Source: Acidobacteriota bacterium (GTDB lineage Bacteria; Acidobacteriota; Terriglobia; Bryobacterales; Bryobacteraceae). Taken from it: a stretch of DNA of 64,000 nucleotides. The notes beneath the pieces were generated by a model, which saw nothing but the letters and a program-made list of their open reading frames with translations, did not search any database and had not been told where the DNA came from. The translations under genes and the position numbers were made by a program. Positions 34,943-41,827 of this stretch are shown here, piece by piece (positions within the stretch are counted from its first letter, which is position 1; every line of letters begins with the position of its first letter). The DNA lies in contig JAPKYZ010000085.1 in NCBI GenBank assembly GCA_026394055.1, positions 61,184 to 125,183 of the forward strand. Reading direction: 5' to 3'.

Positions 34943-35011
34943 AGTGCAGTTGTGGCGCAGGCCGGCCGGTGGCGCAGCCGGTCACATGCTGCGGGAAAGG
35001 GCCGGAGACCG

Positions 35012-35040
35012 CTTACTGAGCCACGACCGTGAGGGAGTGG
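35012..35040. repeat. Copy of a dispersed repeat (TTACTGAGCC-RCGACC element)
   Basis: TTACTGAGCCACGACCGTGA followed by GGGAGTGG. A second copy, TTACTGAGCCGCGACCACAAGGGAGCG, is at 37461-37487. They match at about 22 of 27 positions. Both lie in intergenic space. Similar intergenic elements are, from memory, numerous in Solibacteres genomes; this is not checked. The 173-base gap 34943-35115 holds nothing else I can name. Confidence 0.55.
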
Positions 35041-35115
35041 TCCGGCAAGCCCTTTTCCCGAAGCCTGGGTCAGCCTGCAGCGGGAGTTCGGTCCCGCAGT
35101 TAGGAACGTGCGCCC

Positions 35116-35781
35116 ATGCCCGCTGAGCCCGTACTGCGTCCCATGACCGAAGCCGATATTCCGGCGGGGCTGGCCCTGTGCCGCGCCGCCGGATGGAACC
35201 AGTTGGAAGCCGACTGGCGGCGCATTCTCCAGCAGGGTGAGGCGACGGTGGCCGAACAGGACGGCTTCATTGTCGGCAGCGTCGCGGTGCTGCATTACCC
35301 GCAGTGGGATTGGGTAGCCATGCTGCTGGTTTCGCCCATGGCTCGCGGACGCGGTGTGGGCACGCTGTTGCTAGCGCATGCACTTTCCAACAGCGGCCGC
35401 GTGGTGGGCCTCGACGCCACGCCCGAAGGCCGGCGCGTCTACTTGAAGCACGGTTTTGTCGACGATTTCGAGATCCGCCGCCTGGAAGGCATCACGCCCG
35501 GCGGCGCCACGGGCGAGCTTCCGCCCACGCGCTCCGGATACCTGGCCCAGCACATCGGCCCGGTGATTGCGCCCGATGACGAAACGGCCTGGACCATGCT
35601 CCGCTCCGTGCCCAGTGGCCAGCGTGTCTTTCTGGATGTCCCGGTGCTTCACGCCGAATGGCTGGACTCCCTCCGCGGCGCCGGTTTCCAAGAACGCCGC
35701 CGCCTCATCCGCATGTGGCGCCCGGCCGCCCCAGATCAGGCAACGATCCCGCATGCGATTGAGGGTCCGGAGTTTGGGTGA
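35116..35781 (+). CDS. GNAT acetyltransferase with C-terminal second domain
   Basis: A 221-residue protein. The N-terminal GNAT fold shows LRPMTEADIPAGLALCRAAG and the acetyl-CoA-binding motif MLLVSPMARGRGVGTLLLAH (R/Q-x-x-G-x-G/A as RGRGVG). VYLKHGFVDDFEIRRLEG completes the fold at about 115-132. A second, smaller domain (about 150-215) ends ERRRLIRMW, the pattern of two-domain (YitH-type) enzymes. The acceptor is unknown. It follows the dispersed-repeat element. Confidence 0.88.
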   Translation: MPAEPVLRPMTEADIPAGLALCRAAGWNQLEADWRRILQQGEATVAEQDGFIVGSVAVLHYPQWDWVAMLLVSPMARGRGVGTLLLAHALSNSGRVVGLDATPEGRRVYLKHGFVDDFEIRRLEGITPGGATGELPPTRSGYLAQHIGPVIAPDDETAWTMLRSVPSGQRVFLDVPVLHAEWLDSLRGAGFQERRRLIRMWRPAAPDQATIPHAIEGPEFG

Positions 35782-35800
35782 GCGGGAATAGATCGACCTG

Positions 35801-36097
35801 CTAGGCCGCCTTTTCAACCGAGAGCCGAAGCCCCACCGCCCCCAGCACGGCGTGAAGACTCTTAATCGAAGGATTGCCATTCCGCGACAGCGCCTTGTAC
35901 AAACTCTCGCGGCTGACCTTCGCCCGCCGCGACACTTCGGTGAACCCGCCCCGAGCTTCCGCGACATCCCGCAAAGCCATCAGGAAGACGCGCGGATCGG
36001 GATCCGATAGACAAGCCCGTAAATACTCGATCGCGTTTTCAGGCTCCTGCAATTGGGCATGGAGCAGCTCGGTATAGGGCTTAGTGTTGGTCGCCAT
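35801..36097 (-). CDS. HigA-type antitoxin
   Basis: A 98-residue protein, start ATG 36097, overlapping the toxin frame by 17 bases. The HTH reads [20 protein letters not shown] with flanks [14 protein letters not shown] and [19 protein letters not shown], the 'addiction module antidote' (RelE/HigB partner) family. Upstream reading in the same frame is shadow of the toxin gene. If the toxin is truly frameshifted, the antitoxin may persist as a solitary regulator. Confidence 0.88.
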   Translation of the reverse strand: MATNTKPYTELLHAQLQEPENAIEYLRACLSDPDPRVFLMALRDVAEARGGFTEVSRRAKVSRESLYKALSRNGNPSIKSLHAVLGAVGLRLSVEKAA

Positions 36098-36418
36098 CTT
36101 GGTAGTCCTTCCAAAATCTCTGAGCCAGCTGAATGTCGCGACTCTGTGTCTTCTTGGTTCCGCCCGCCAGCAGCACGACAACTCTCGGGCCATCCTTGCC
36201 ACAATAGACTCGATACCCCGGCCCAAAGTCGATCTTTAGTTCAAATACGCCCTCGCCCACCGCATTGCATTCCCCAGTAGGCCAACACGCACTCTCGCCA
36301 AGCGAGCGTTAACCGCAGCCCGGGCTCGTGGATCGCGGAGCCCCAGAAGCCAGTTGGCAAATGGGGCTGAGCCATCGGCTTCATAAACCAGTAGCTCAAT
36401 CGGCCGTACCGGGTTCAC
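36081..36418 (-). pseudogene. HigB/RelE-type toxin interrupted by a single frameshift
   Basis: Starting at GTG 36418, the product reads MNPVRPIELLVYEADGSAPF and [20 protein letters not shown], then frame-shifts at GGGG (36272-36275) and stops as [14 protein letters not shown]. In the next frame the HigB core continues: [40 protein letters not shown], then [20 protein letters not shown] up to TAA 36081. One extra G would restore [11 protein letters not shown], matching the family. So there is either a one-base deletion in a homopolymer, an assembly error, or a programmed shift. The fold is the phage-derived Gp49-like/HigB mRNA interferase. Confidence 0.85.
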
Positions 36419-36489
36419 TACCTAGATGTAGCCGATAGGATACACCCTGTCAGGATCGGCTCCACAACGCTGAGTGAAATCAGAGATGC

Positions 36490-36501
36490 TTGACATGTCA
36501 A
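36490..36501. promoter_or_regulatory. Palindromic operator upstream of the MarR-type gene
   Basis: TTGACATGTCAA is a perfect 12-bp palindrome ending 23 bases before the marR start. A variant (TTGACATGTTAA) lies before the SnoaL gene at 37005-37016. MarR dimers bind such dyads, so autoregulation is likely. Confidence 0.65.
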
Positions 36502-36524
36502 CCATTTCCAGGTAGCCTACTTTC

Positions 36525-36986
36525 GTGGGCCTCCTCCAAGAGATCAAACAAACCAAACCGTTCGCCTCTCGCGAACAGGAGGCGGTTTTGGCGATCTTGA
36601 AGACGGCCGATGACTTGCGGCGGCGCATTGCCGGCCCCGTCGAGAGCCGGGGGTTGTCGCTGGAGCAGTACAATGTCCTCCGCATCTTGCGTGGCGCGGG
36701 CGAGGCCGGGCTGCCGACGCTGGAGGTCGCGGCGCGCATGATTGAACGGACCCCGGCGATCACGCGACTGATGGATAAGCTTGAAACGAAGGGCTTTGTT
36801 GATCGCGAGCGGTGTCCCACCGATCGCCGCCAAGTCTTCTGCCAGATCACTCCGGCGGCGTTGGCGCTGTTGACCGAGATGGATTCCGCTGTCATTGGCC
36901 TGGACAGCCAGACCATCCAGCTACCAGAGGCCGAACTGGAGCAGCTGTTGAAAAGTTTGCAGAATATTCGCGAATCTCTGACGTAG
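36525..36986 (+). CDS. MarR family transcriptional regulator
   Basis: A 153-residue winged-helix repressor, start GTG 36525. The MarR wing and recognition helices read LSLEQYNVLRILRGAGEAGL, PTLEVAARMIERTPAITRLM, DKLETKGFVDRERCPTDRRQ, and the 'DRR' wing is typical. The N- and C-terminal dimerisation helices are long (EAELEQLLKSLQNIRESL). A single Cys (CPTDRR) near the wing may sense oxidants, as in OhrR-like relatives (inference; the OhrR sensor Cys is N-terminal). A palindrome is found both before this gene and before the gene downstream. Confidence 0.92.
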   Translation: MGLLQEIKQTKPFASREQEAVLAILKTADDLRRRIAGPVESRGLSLEQYNVLRILRGAGEAGLPTLEVAARMIERTPAITRLMDKLETKGFVDRERCPTDRRQVFCQITPAALALLTEMDSAVIGLDSQTIQLPEAELEQLLKSLQNIRESLT

Positions 36987-37004
36987 GGTTCGCGCATCAA
37001 TTAG

Positions 37005-37016
37005 TTGACATGTTAA
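37005..37016. promoter_or_regulatory. Second MarR-type operator, before the SnoaL gene
   Basis: TTGACATGTTAA matches the palindrome 36490-36501 at 11 of 12 positions. It lies 24 bases before the SnoaL start codon, so it probably overlaps that promoter and brings the gene under the upstream MarR protein. Confidence 0.6.
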
Positions 37017-37040
37017 ACATTGTCATGAAGGAGAAATAAA

Positions 37041-37397
37041 ATGAGCAATATCGCTGAACTGAATGCCGAACTCGACCGGATGGTGCTTTCCGGCCAAGCC
37101 ATGGAAGCTTTTGAGAAGTTCTACACCGAAGATCTCATCATGCAGGAGAACACCGCGCCGCCCACCGTCGGCAAGGCCGCCAACCGCGAGCGGGAAATCG
37201 CTTTCTTCTCCTCGATCGAGCAGTTCCACGGCGCCCAGGTGCTGTCGAGCGGTGCCGGAGACAACGTGTCCTTCGCCGAGGTGGAAATGGATGTCACCTT
37301 CAAGGGCGGCCCCCGCGTCACGTTGACCCAAGTGGCCGTCCGCCGTTGGAAAGACGGGCAGATCTACCACGAGCGGTTTTACTACTCGAAGGGCTAA
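37041..37397 (+). CDS. SnoaL-like/NTF2-fold protein
   Basis: A 118-residue protein with the SnoaL cone fold: LNAELDRMVLSGQAMEAFEK, FYTEDLIMQENTAPPTVGKA, and closing VRRWKDGQIYHERFYYSKG. The family includes polyketide cyclases and isomerases, limonene epoxide hydrolases and non-enzymatic binding proteins; the substrate cannot be read. The ribosome site AAGGAG is good. The MarR operator directly upstream suggests induction by a small ligand, for instance an aromatic or quinone. It may help sense or detoxify the same compound. Confidence 0.82.
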   Translation: MSNIAELNAELDRMVLSGQAMEAFEKFYTEDLIMQENTAPPTVGKAANREREIAFFSSIEQFHGAQVLSSGAGDNVSFAEVEMDVTFKGGPRVTLTQVAVRRWKDGQIYHERFYYSKG

Positions 37398-37437
37398 CGC
37401 CCTTGGCAAGTGTACTCGCGGACCGCTTGCTCACGCG

Positions 37438-37487
37438 CGCGGCTCAGTAGAATCAGCATGTTACTGAGCCGCGACCACAAGGGAGCG
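37438..37487. repeat. Perfect 12-bp hairpin plus dispersed-repeat copy
   Basis: CGCGGCTCAGTA (37438-37449) and TACTGAGCCGCG (37462-37473) are perfect inverted repeats with a 12-base loop. The right arm is the start of the dispersed element (37461-37487) also seen at 35012. It is followed by an eight-T run (37488-37495), so the hairpin may also terminate the SnoaL transcript. The spacing between stem and T-run (14 bases) is too long for an ideal terminator. Confidence 0.6.
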
Positions 37488-37547
37488 TTTTTTTTCGCCC
37501 ACTCGCTAACCCAATCACCCCAATTTACGTCTGCATTAGGAGATATC

Positions 37548-38126
37548 ATGAAGAAGCTATTCTTTTTCCCCCTCGTGGCCCTGGCCGCTTTCAGCCAGAC
37601 CGCCTATGACATTGACGGCGCCCACTCGGCCGCCCAGTTTTCCGTCACCCACATGATGGTGTCGAAGGTCCGCGGTTCGCTGGGCCAGGTTTCCGGCACG
37701 GCGGTGTTTGACCCCAAGAACCTGTCGGCCAGCAAAGTCACCGCCTCTATCGACGTCGCCGGCATCAATACCGGCCAACCCAAGCGCGATGCCCACCTGA
37801 AGAGCCCCGACTTTTTCGACACCGAAAAGTTCCCCAAGCTCACCTTTGAGAGCACCAAGTGGTGGAAGGAAGGCGACAAAGTGAAGGTGGCCGGCAACCT
37901 GACCCTGCGCGGCGTCACCAAGCCCGTGGTGCTGGACGCGGAAATCTCGACGCCGGTCGCGGGCCCCAACGGCTCCAGCCGGATCGGCGCGCAGATCACC
38001 ACCAAGATCAACCGCAAGGATTTCGGCGTCAACTGGAGCCGGTCGATGGACGGCGGCGGCGTGGTGGTGTCGGACGAAGTCGCCGTGACGCTCGACATTG
38101 AAGCGACGTCGAAGGCCACCAAGTAG
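37548..38126 (+). CDS. YceI family periplasmic protein
   Basis: A 192-residue protein with a signal peptide (MKKLFFFPLVALAAFSQTA). The lipocalin-like YceI barrel is clear: YDIDGAHSAAQFSVTHMMVS, KVRGSLGQVSGTAVFDPKNL, DAHLKSPDFFDTEKFPKLTF, VAGNLTLRGVTKPVVLDAE and NRKDFGVNWSRSMDGGGVVV. Members bind polyprenyl-type ligands and are linked to base or acid stress (family knowledge). Start ATG 37548 has AGGAGA upstream. A strong terminator follows at 38159. Confidence 0.93.
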   Translation: MKKLFFFPLVALAAFSQTAYDIDGAHSAAQFSVTHMMVSKVRGSLGQVSGTAVFDPKNLSASKVTASIDVAGINTGQPKRDAHLKSPDFFDTEKFPKLTFESTKWWKEGDKVKVAGNLTLRGVTKPVVLDAEISTPVAGPNGSSRIGAQITTKINRKDFGVNWSRSMDGGGVVVSDEVAVTLDIEATSKATK

Positions 38127-38158
38127 TCAGCCCGCATCCAAGCTTCCATTGTTCGCGA

Positions 38159-38194
38159 GAGCGTCGCCCTTACTAGGCGGCGCTCTTTTGTTTT
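38159..38194 (+). terminator. Rho-independent terminator of the yceI gene
   Basis: GAGCGTCGCC (38159-38168) pairs with GGCGGCGCTC (38176-38185), ten base pairs with one G-T, a 7-base loop, then TTTTGTTTT. A textbook intrinsic terminator, 33 bases after the stop codon. Confidence 0.88.
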
Positions 38195-38232
38195 GGCCTG
38201 TCCGCGCGATATGCTGAAGCCTTTCGATCGCT

Positions 38233-39738
38233 ATGAGCCTTCAAATCGGACAACGGCTGGCCCAGCACTACCGGCTTGAGCGCCACGTTGGCACGGGCGG
38301 CTTCGGCGAAGTGTGGGAGGCCACGGACGAGCATCTGGCCCGCCGCGTGGCCATCAAGTTGGTGCGCGACTCCGATCCCGAAACGCTGGCGCTCCTGCTC
38401 CGGGTCGCCCAGCTGAAACATCCGCACATTATCCAGACCTTCGAGATACTTCAGCAACCAGAAGGACTGCTGGCCGTGCTCGAATGGGGCGGTAGTGATC
38501 TGGACGATCTCACGATGCCCTTGGCGCCCGGCCGCCTGCTCGACCTCGCCCGCCAGCTCTCTGATGCCCTGGGCTACGCCCACCAGCGCGGCATTCTCCA
38601 CCGAGACCTAAAGCCCACCAACGTCCTGGCGGGCGAGGACGGCGTCTTCCGGCTCTCGGACTTTGGCGCGGCGGGCATGCTCAACCGGCAAGGGCAGACA
38701 CAGGTGGGACAGCTGGCCGGTACGCCGCTCTACATGGCGCCGGAGCAGGCGACCGGCCAACCGCAAAGCGCGGCGACGGACTTTTTCGGCCTGGGGCTGC
38801 TGATCTATCGCTGCATTTGGGGTCGCGTGCCAGGCTACGATTCAGGCTTTGGTGAGCTCCTGCGGGCCCGAGCGTTGGAAGCCATCGCCGTCCCGCCGCT
38901 ACCGCCTGGTTACGAGGGCTTCGCGCCGGTCTTGCGAGCATGCCTGGCCTTCAATGCGGCCGATCGTCCGGCCACGGCTGAAGCCTTTCAGGCGCTACTG
39001 CCCAAATCGGGCGCCGTCCGGGCAGGCGAGTTCACGCAGCAGATGGGCCGCCCCACCGACTCGCCCCCATCGGCGCCCCGGTTTCCCGACGCGGTCGGCG
39101 CGCCTCCACCTCCGCCGCCACCGTTGGCGCGAAACTCCATCACCATCCAAGCCGCCCCCGCAATGCCGGGCCGGAGCGGGGCTGGTGGCCGCTTTACGAG
39201 CACCGCCGTCATCATCGCCGTGGCCGTGATCGCACTCGCGGCCGGCTTCTTCCTGCCGCGGACTCTCGGAAGCCCTGGACTGCCGTCTACCTCCACCTTC
39301 CCGTTAGCCCGAGTGATGTTGGGTGCGGTGTTGAGCGCGGCGGGCATCGGCGGCGCGATTCTGCTCCGCCGCCGCTGGTCCGGCCAGAACCCGGAGCTCC
39401 AGCAGCAGGCGGCGCACATCTTGTTTGGCGCGGCCAGCCGGGACGACTTGACACGGACGCTGATGGTTCAAGTGGATCGCGTCGTCTCCGGCCTGCGTTC
39501 GGTGGATGCGGCGGTGGTGGGCGTCAGCGTGGTGGCCATGGTCCGCGAGTATGAGACCGCCAAGGAATCATCGGACCGGCAGAAGGCGTTGATGAACGTC
39601 GTAGAGCTGATGGCCAAGATCCAGAATCATCTGGCCCCCTGGCACGTCCGCCACAAGGACGCGCTCACCACCGGGATCGCCGTCGTCGGCTGCCTGGTGG
39701 GCATCGCGCAGGCAGTCGCGGCCTTCTTGAAGAAGTGA
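38233..39738 (+). CDS. Membrane-anchored Ser/Thr protein kinase (Hanks type)
   Basis: A 501-residue protein. The kinase domain (about 10-270) has all key elements: G-loop GTGGFGEVWEA, VAIK lysine near 41, HRDLKPTNVL catalytic loop, DFGAAG and APEQ. A Pro/Ala-rich linker leads to a membrane region (about 315-385) with two hydrophobic stretches (AVIIAVAVIALAAGFFLP, VMLGAVLSAAGIGGAILL). A helical C-terminal domain of about 110 residues follows, with another hydrophobic stretch at its end (GIAVVGCLVGIAQAVAAF). The C-terminal sensor is not a PASTA repeat. An acidobacterial genome often carries dozens of such kinases. The alphaC segment is slightly short, but the Lys and Asp pair are intact. Confidence 0.9.
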   Translation: MSLQIGQRLAQHYRLERHVGTGGFGEVWEATDEHLARRVAIKLVRDSDPETLALLLRVAQLKHPHIIQTFEILQQPEGLLAVLEWGGSDLDDLTMPLAPGRLLDLARQLSDALGYAHQRGILHRDLKPTNVLAGEDGVFRLSDFGAAGMLNRQGQTQVGQLAGTPLYMAPEQATGQPQSAATDFFGLGLLIYRCIWGRVPGYDSGFGELLRARALEAIAVPPLPPGYEGFAPVLRACLAFNAADRPATAEAFQALLPKSGAVRAGEFTQQMGRPTDSPPSAPRFPDAVGAPPPPPPPLARNSITIQAAPAMPGRSGAGGRFTSTAVIIAVAVIALAAGFFLPRTLGSPGLPSTSTFPLARVMLGAVLSAAGIGGAILLRRRWSGQNPELQQQAAHILFGAASRDDLTRTLMVQVDRVVSGLRSVDAAVVGVSVVAMVREYETAKESSDRQKALMNVVELMAKIQNHLAPWHVRHKDALTTGIAVVGCLVGIAQAVAAFLKK

Positions 39739-39749
39739 GGCGCTAACTT

Positions 39750-40526
39750 CTACCGCACCACGCCCGTCATGGGGCTCGACGCCGAAGCATACAGCCGCCG
39801 CGGCATGCGCCCGGCCTGATACGCGAGACGCCCGGCCTCCACGGCCAAGCCCATCGCGCGAGCCATTGCTTCTGAGTCTTCCGCTTCAGCCACGGCCGTA
39901 TTCAGCAGCACTCCGTCGTAGCCCAACTCCATCGCGATCGCGGCATCAGACGCCGTACCGACACCCGCATCGACGATCAGCGGCACCGCCGTGATCAGCT
40001 CACGAATGATGCGCAAGTTGGCGGTGTTCTGGATGCCCAGACCACTGCCAATCGGAGCGCCCATCGGCATCACCGCCGCCGCGCCGGCGTCGATCAGCTT
40101 GCGCGCCACGATCAGATCGTCCGAGGTGTAGGGCAGCACAATGAAGCCTTCCTTGGCCAGCACGCGCGTGGCCTCGACGAGCCCCTCATTGTCGGGGTAG
40201 AGCGTCTGCTGATCGCCGATCACTTCCAGCTTCACCCAGTCCGTCTCCAGCGCCTCCCGCGCCAACCGAGCCGTGCGGATCGCCTCTTCAGCCGTATAAC
40301 AGGCGGCCGTGTTGGGCAGGATGAAGTACTTTGAGCGGTCAATGTAGTCGAGCAGCGATTCCTTCGACTTGTCGTCCAAGTTGACGCGCCGCACCGCCAC
40401 CGTCACCACTTCGGCACCGCTCGCCTCATGGCACCGGGCCATCTCGGGAAAGCTGCGGTACTTGCCAGTGCCGATCATCAGGCGGGACCGGAACTCGCGT
40501 CCGGCAATCGTGAGCACGCTCGTCAT
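39750..40526 (-). CDS. thiG: Thiazole synthase ThiG
   Basis: A 258-residue TIM-barrel enzyme. It forms the thiazole phosphate of thiamin from deoxyxylulose phosphate, dehydroglycine and ThiS-thiocarboxylate. It shows [44 protein letters not shown], the catalytic Lys in [10 protein letters not shown], and [19 protein letters not shown] with [18 protein letters not shown]. Length is normal. No thiS, thiH/thiO or thiE is adjacent, so partners lie elsewhere. It converges on the kinase gene, 11 bases apart, and diverges from the efflux operon. Confidence 0.96.
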   Translation of the reverse strand: MTSVLTIAGREFRSRLMIGTGKYRSFPEMARCHEASGAEVVTVAVRRVNLDDKSKESLLDYIDRSKYFILPNTAACYTAEEAIRTARLAREALETDWVKLEVIGDQQTLYPDNEGLVEATRVLAKEGFIVLPYTSDDLIVARKLIDAGAAAVMPMGAPIGSGLGIQNTANLRIIRELITAVPLIVDAGVGTASDAAIAMELGYDGVLLNTAVAEAEDSEAMARAMGLAVEAGRLAYQAGRMPRRLYASASSPMTGVVR

Positions 40527-40611
40527 AGCTTCATTGTAGGGTCTTGGCTCTCAAGCGGTCTGCAAACACCGCAGCCGTCGCCGGGCATCGAGCAGTGAGA
40601 TAAACTTCGGC

Positions 40612-41823
40612 TTGCTCTCCAGAAGACTCCTGGCCTCGATCGCGGCGCTCGGACTGGCTGCCTGCCGGCGTGAGACCGCACCCACGCCACCCGCCGGCCC
40701 CGTCACCGTACAAGCCGCGCGCGTCGAACTCCTGGATCTCGCCAATACAATCACCATCGCCGGCGAGCTGCGCGCCTACCGGGAAGTGGACCTCCACGCC
40801 AAAGTCGCAGGCTATCTGCGGGCCATTCTGGTGGACATCGGGGACCATGTCCAAGCTGGACAGGTGATCGCTCGGTTGGAGGCACCGGAGCAGGAACAGG
40901 AACGGGCCCAGGCGGAGGCGGCTGAAAAGCGCGCTCGTCTGGACATTGAACGGGCCAAGGGTGATCTGGCCCGCGCCGAGGCCACCGTTCGCCTGCGCCA
41001 GAACCAGTTCCAGCGATTGGACAAGGTTGCTCGCGCCCGCCCCAACCTGATCGCCAAACAAGAGATCGATGATGCGCGCTCTCACCTGGACGAAGCCGAG
41101 GCCCAATCCGCCGCGCTGAAGGGCAATCTGGCGGCCGTTGAGCAACAAGTCGCCATCGCCCACTCGGCGCTGGCCCGCGTGGAGGCAATGGGTGCCTACC
41201 TCACCATCACCGCCCCGTTCGCGGGCGTCATCACTCAACGCTTTGCCGACCCCGGCGCGATGATCCAGGCCGGCACCACCTCGCAATCTCAGGCCCGTCC
41301 GGTGGTTCGCCTGGCGGAGATCGACCGTTTGCGATTGGTCGTCCCGGTGCCGGAGACCTTGGTGGGGACCATTCAAGTAGGCTCCCCCTTGACCGGCCTC
41401 GTGGCCGCAGCGCACCAGAAGATTGTGGGCCGGGTGGCGCGATTCACCAGTTCCATCAACTCTGTTTCGCGCGCAATGGAAACCCAGATCGATGTACCCA
41501 ATGCCGGACGCAGCCTGAAGCCGGGCATGATGGCCGAAGTAACCTTCCCCACAGCCCAAGCCAATCATGCGCTGGCTGTCCCGGTGCAGGCGGCGCGAGA
41601 GCGCGAGGGCAAGTTCTTTGTGCTGGTGGTCAACGCTCAAGGCGTGGTGGAAGAGCGGGCCGTGCACAAAGGTCTGGAGACGGCGGACAAGGTGCAGCTG
41701 CTGGACGGCGTGCGCGAAGGTGAGGTGGTGATCACTGCCGCCGCCACTCCAGTGAAGGCGGGGCAAACGGTGACGCCGCAGTTGCCTCGACCTGCGCAAC
41801 CGGCGGCACCGGGGGCCAAGTAA
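40612..41823 (+). CDS. RND efflux periplasmic adaptor (HlyD/AcrA-like) lipoprotein
   Basis: A 403-residue protein, start TTG 40612, with a lipoprotein signal (MLSRRLLASIAALGLAAC). Biotinyl/lipoyl and beta-barrel domains are visible as AGELRAYREVDLHAKVAGYL, VDIGDHVQAGQVIARLEAPE and YLTITAPFAGVITQRFADPG, with an alpha-hairpin in between (about 95-210). It bridges the inner-membrane pump and the TolC-like duct. The pump gene starts 5 bases after the stop. Confidence 0.9.
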   Translation: MLSRRLLASIAALGLAACRRETAPTPPAGPVTVQAARVELLDLANTITIAGELRAYREVDLHAKVAGYLRAILVDIGDHVQAGQVIARLEAPEQEQERAQAEAAEKRARLDIERAKGDLARAEATVRLRQNQFQRLDKVARARPNLIAKQEIDDARSHLDEAEAQSAALKGNLAAVEQQVAIAHSALARVEAMGAYLTITAPFAGVITQRFADPGAMIQAGTTSQSQARPVVRLAEIDRLRLVVPVPETLVGTIQVGSPLTGLVAAAHQKIVGRVARFTSSINSVSRAMETQIDVPNAGRSLKPGMMAEVTFPTAQANHALAVPVQAAREREGKFFVLVVNAQGVVEERAVHKGLETADKVQLLDGVREGEVVITAAATPVKAGQTVTPQLPRPAQPAAPGAK

Positions 41824-41827
41824 GCGT

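Noticed and set aside
40531..40611. A thiS gene beside thiG
   Set aside because: No small GG-ending ubiquitin-like frame is present in the gap or its shadows.
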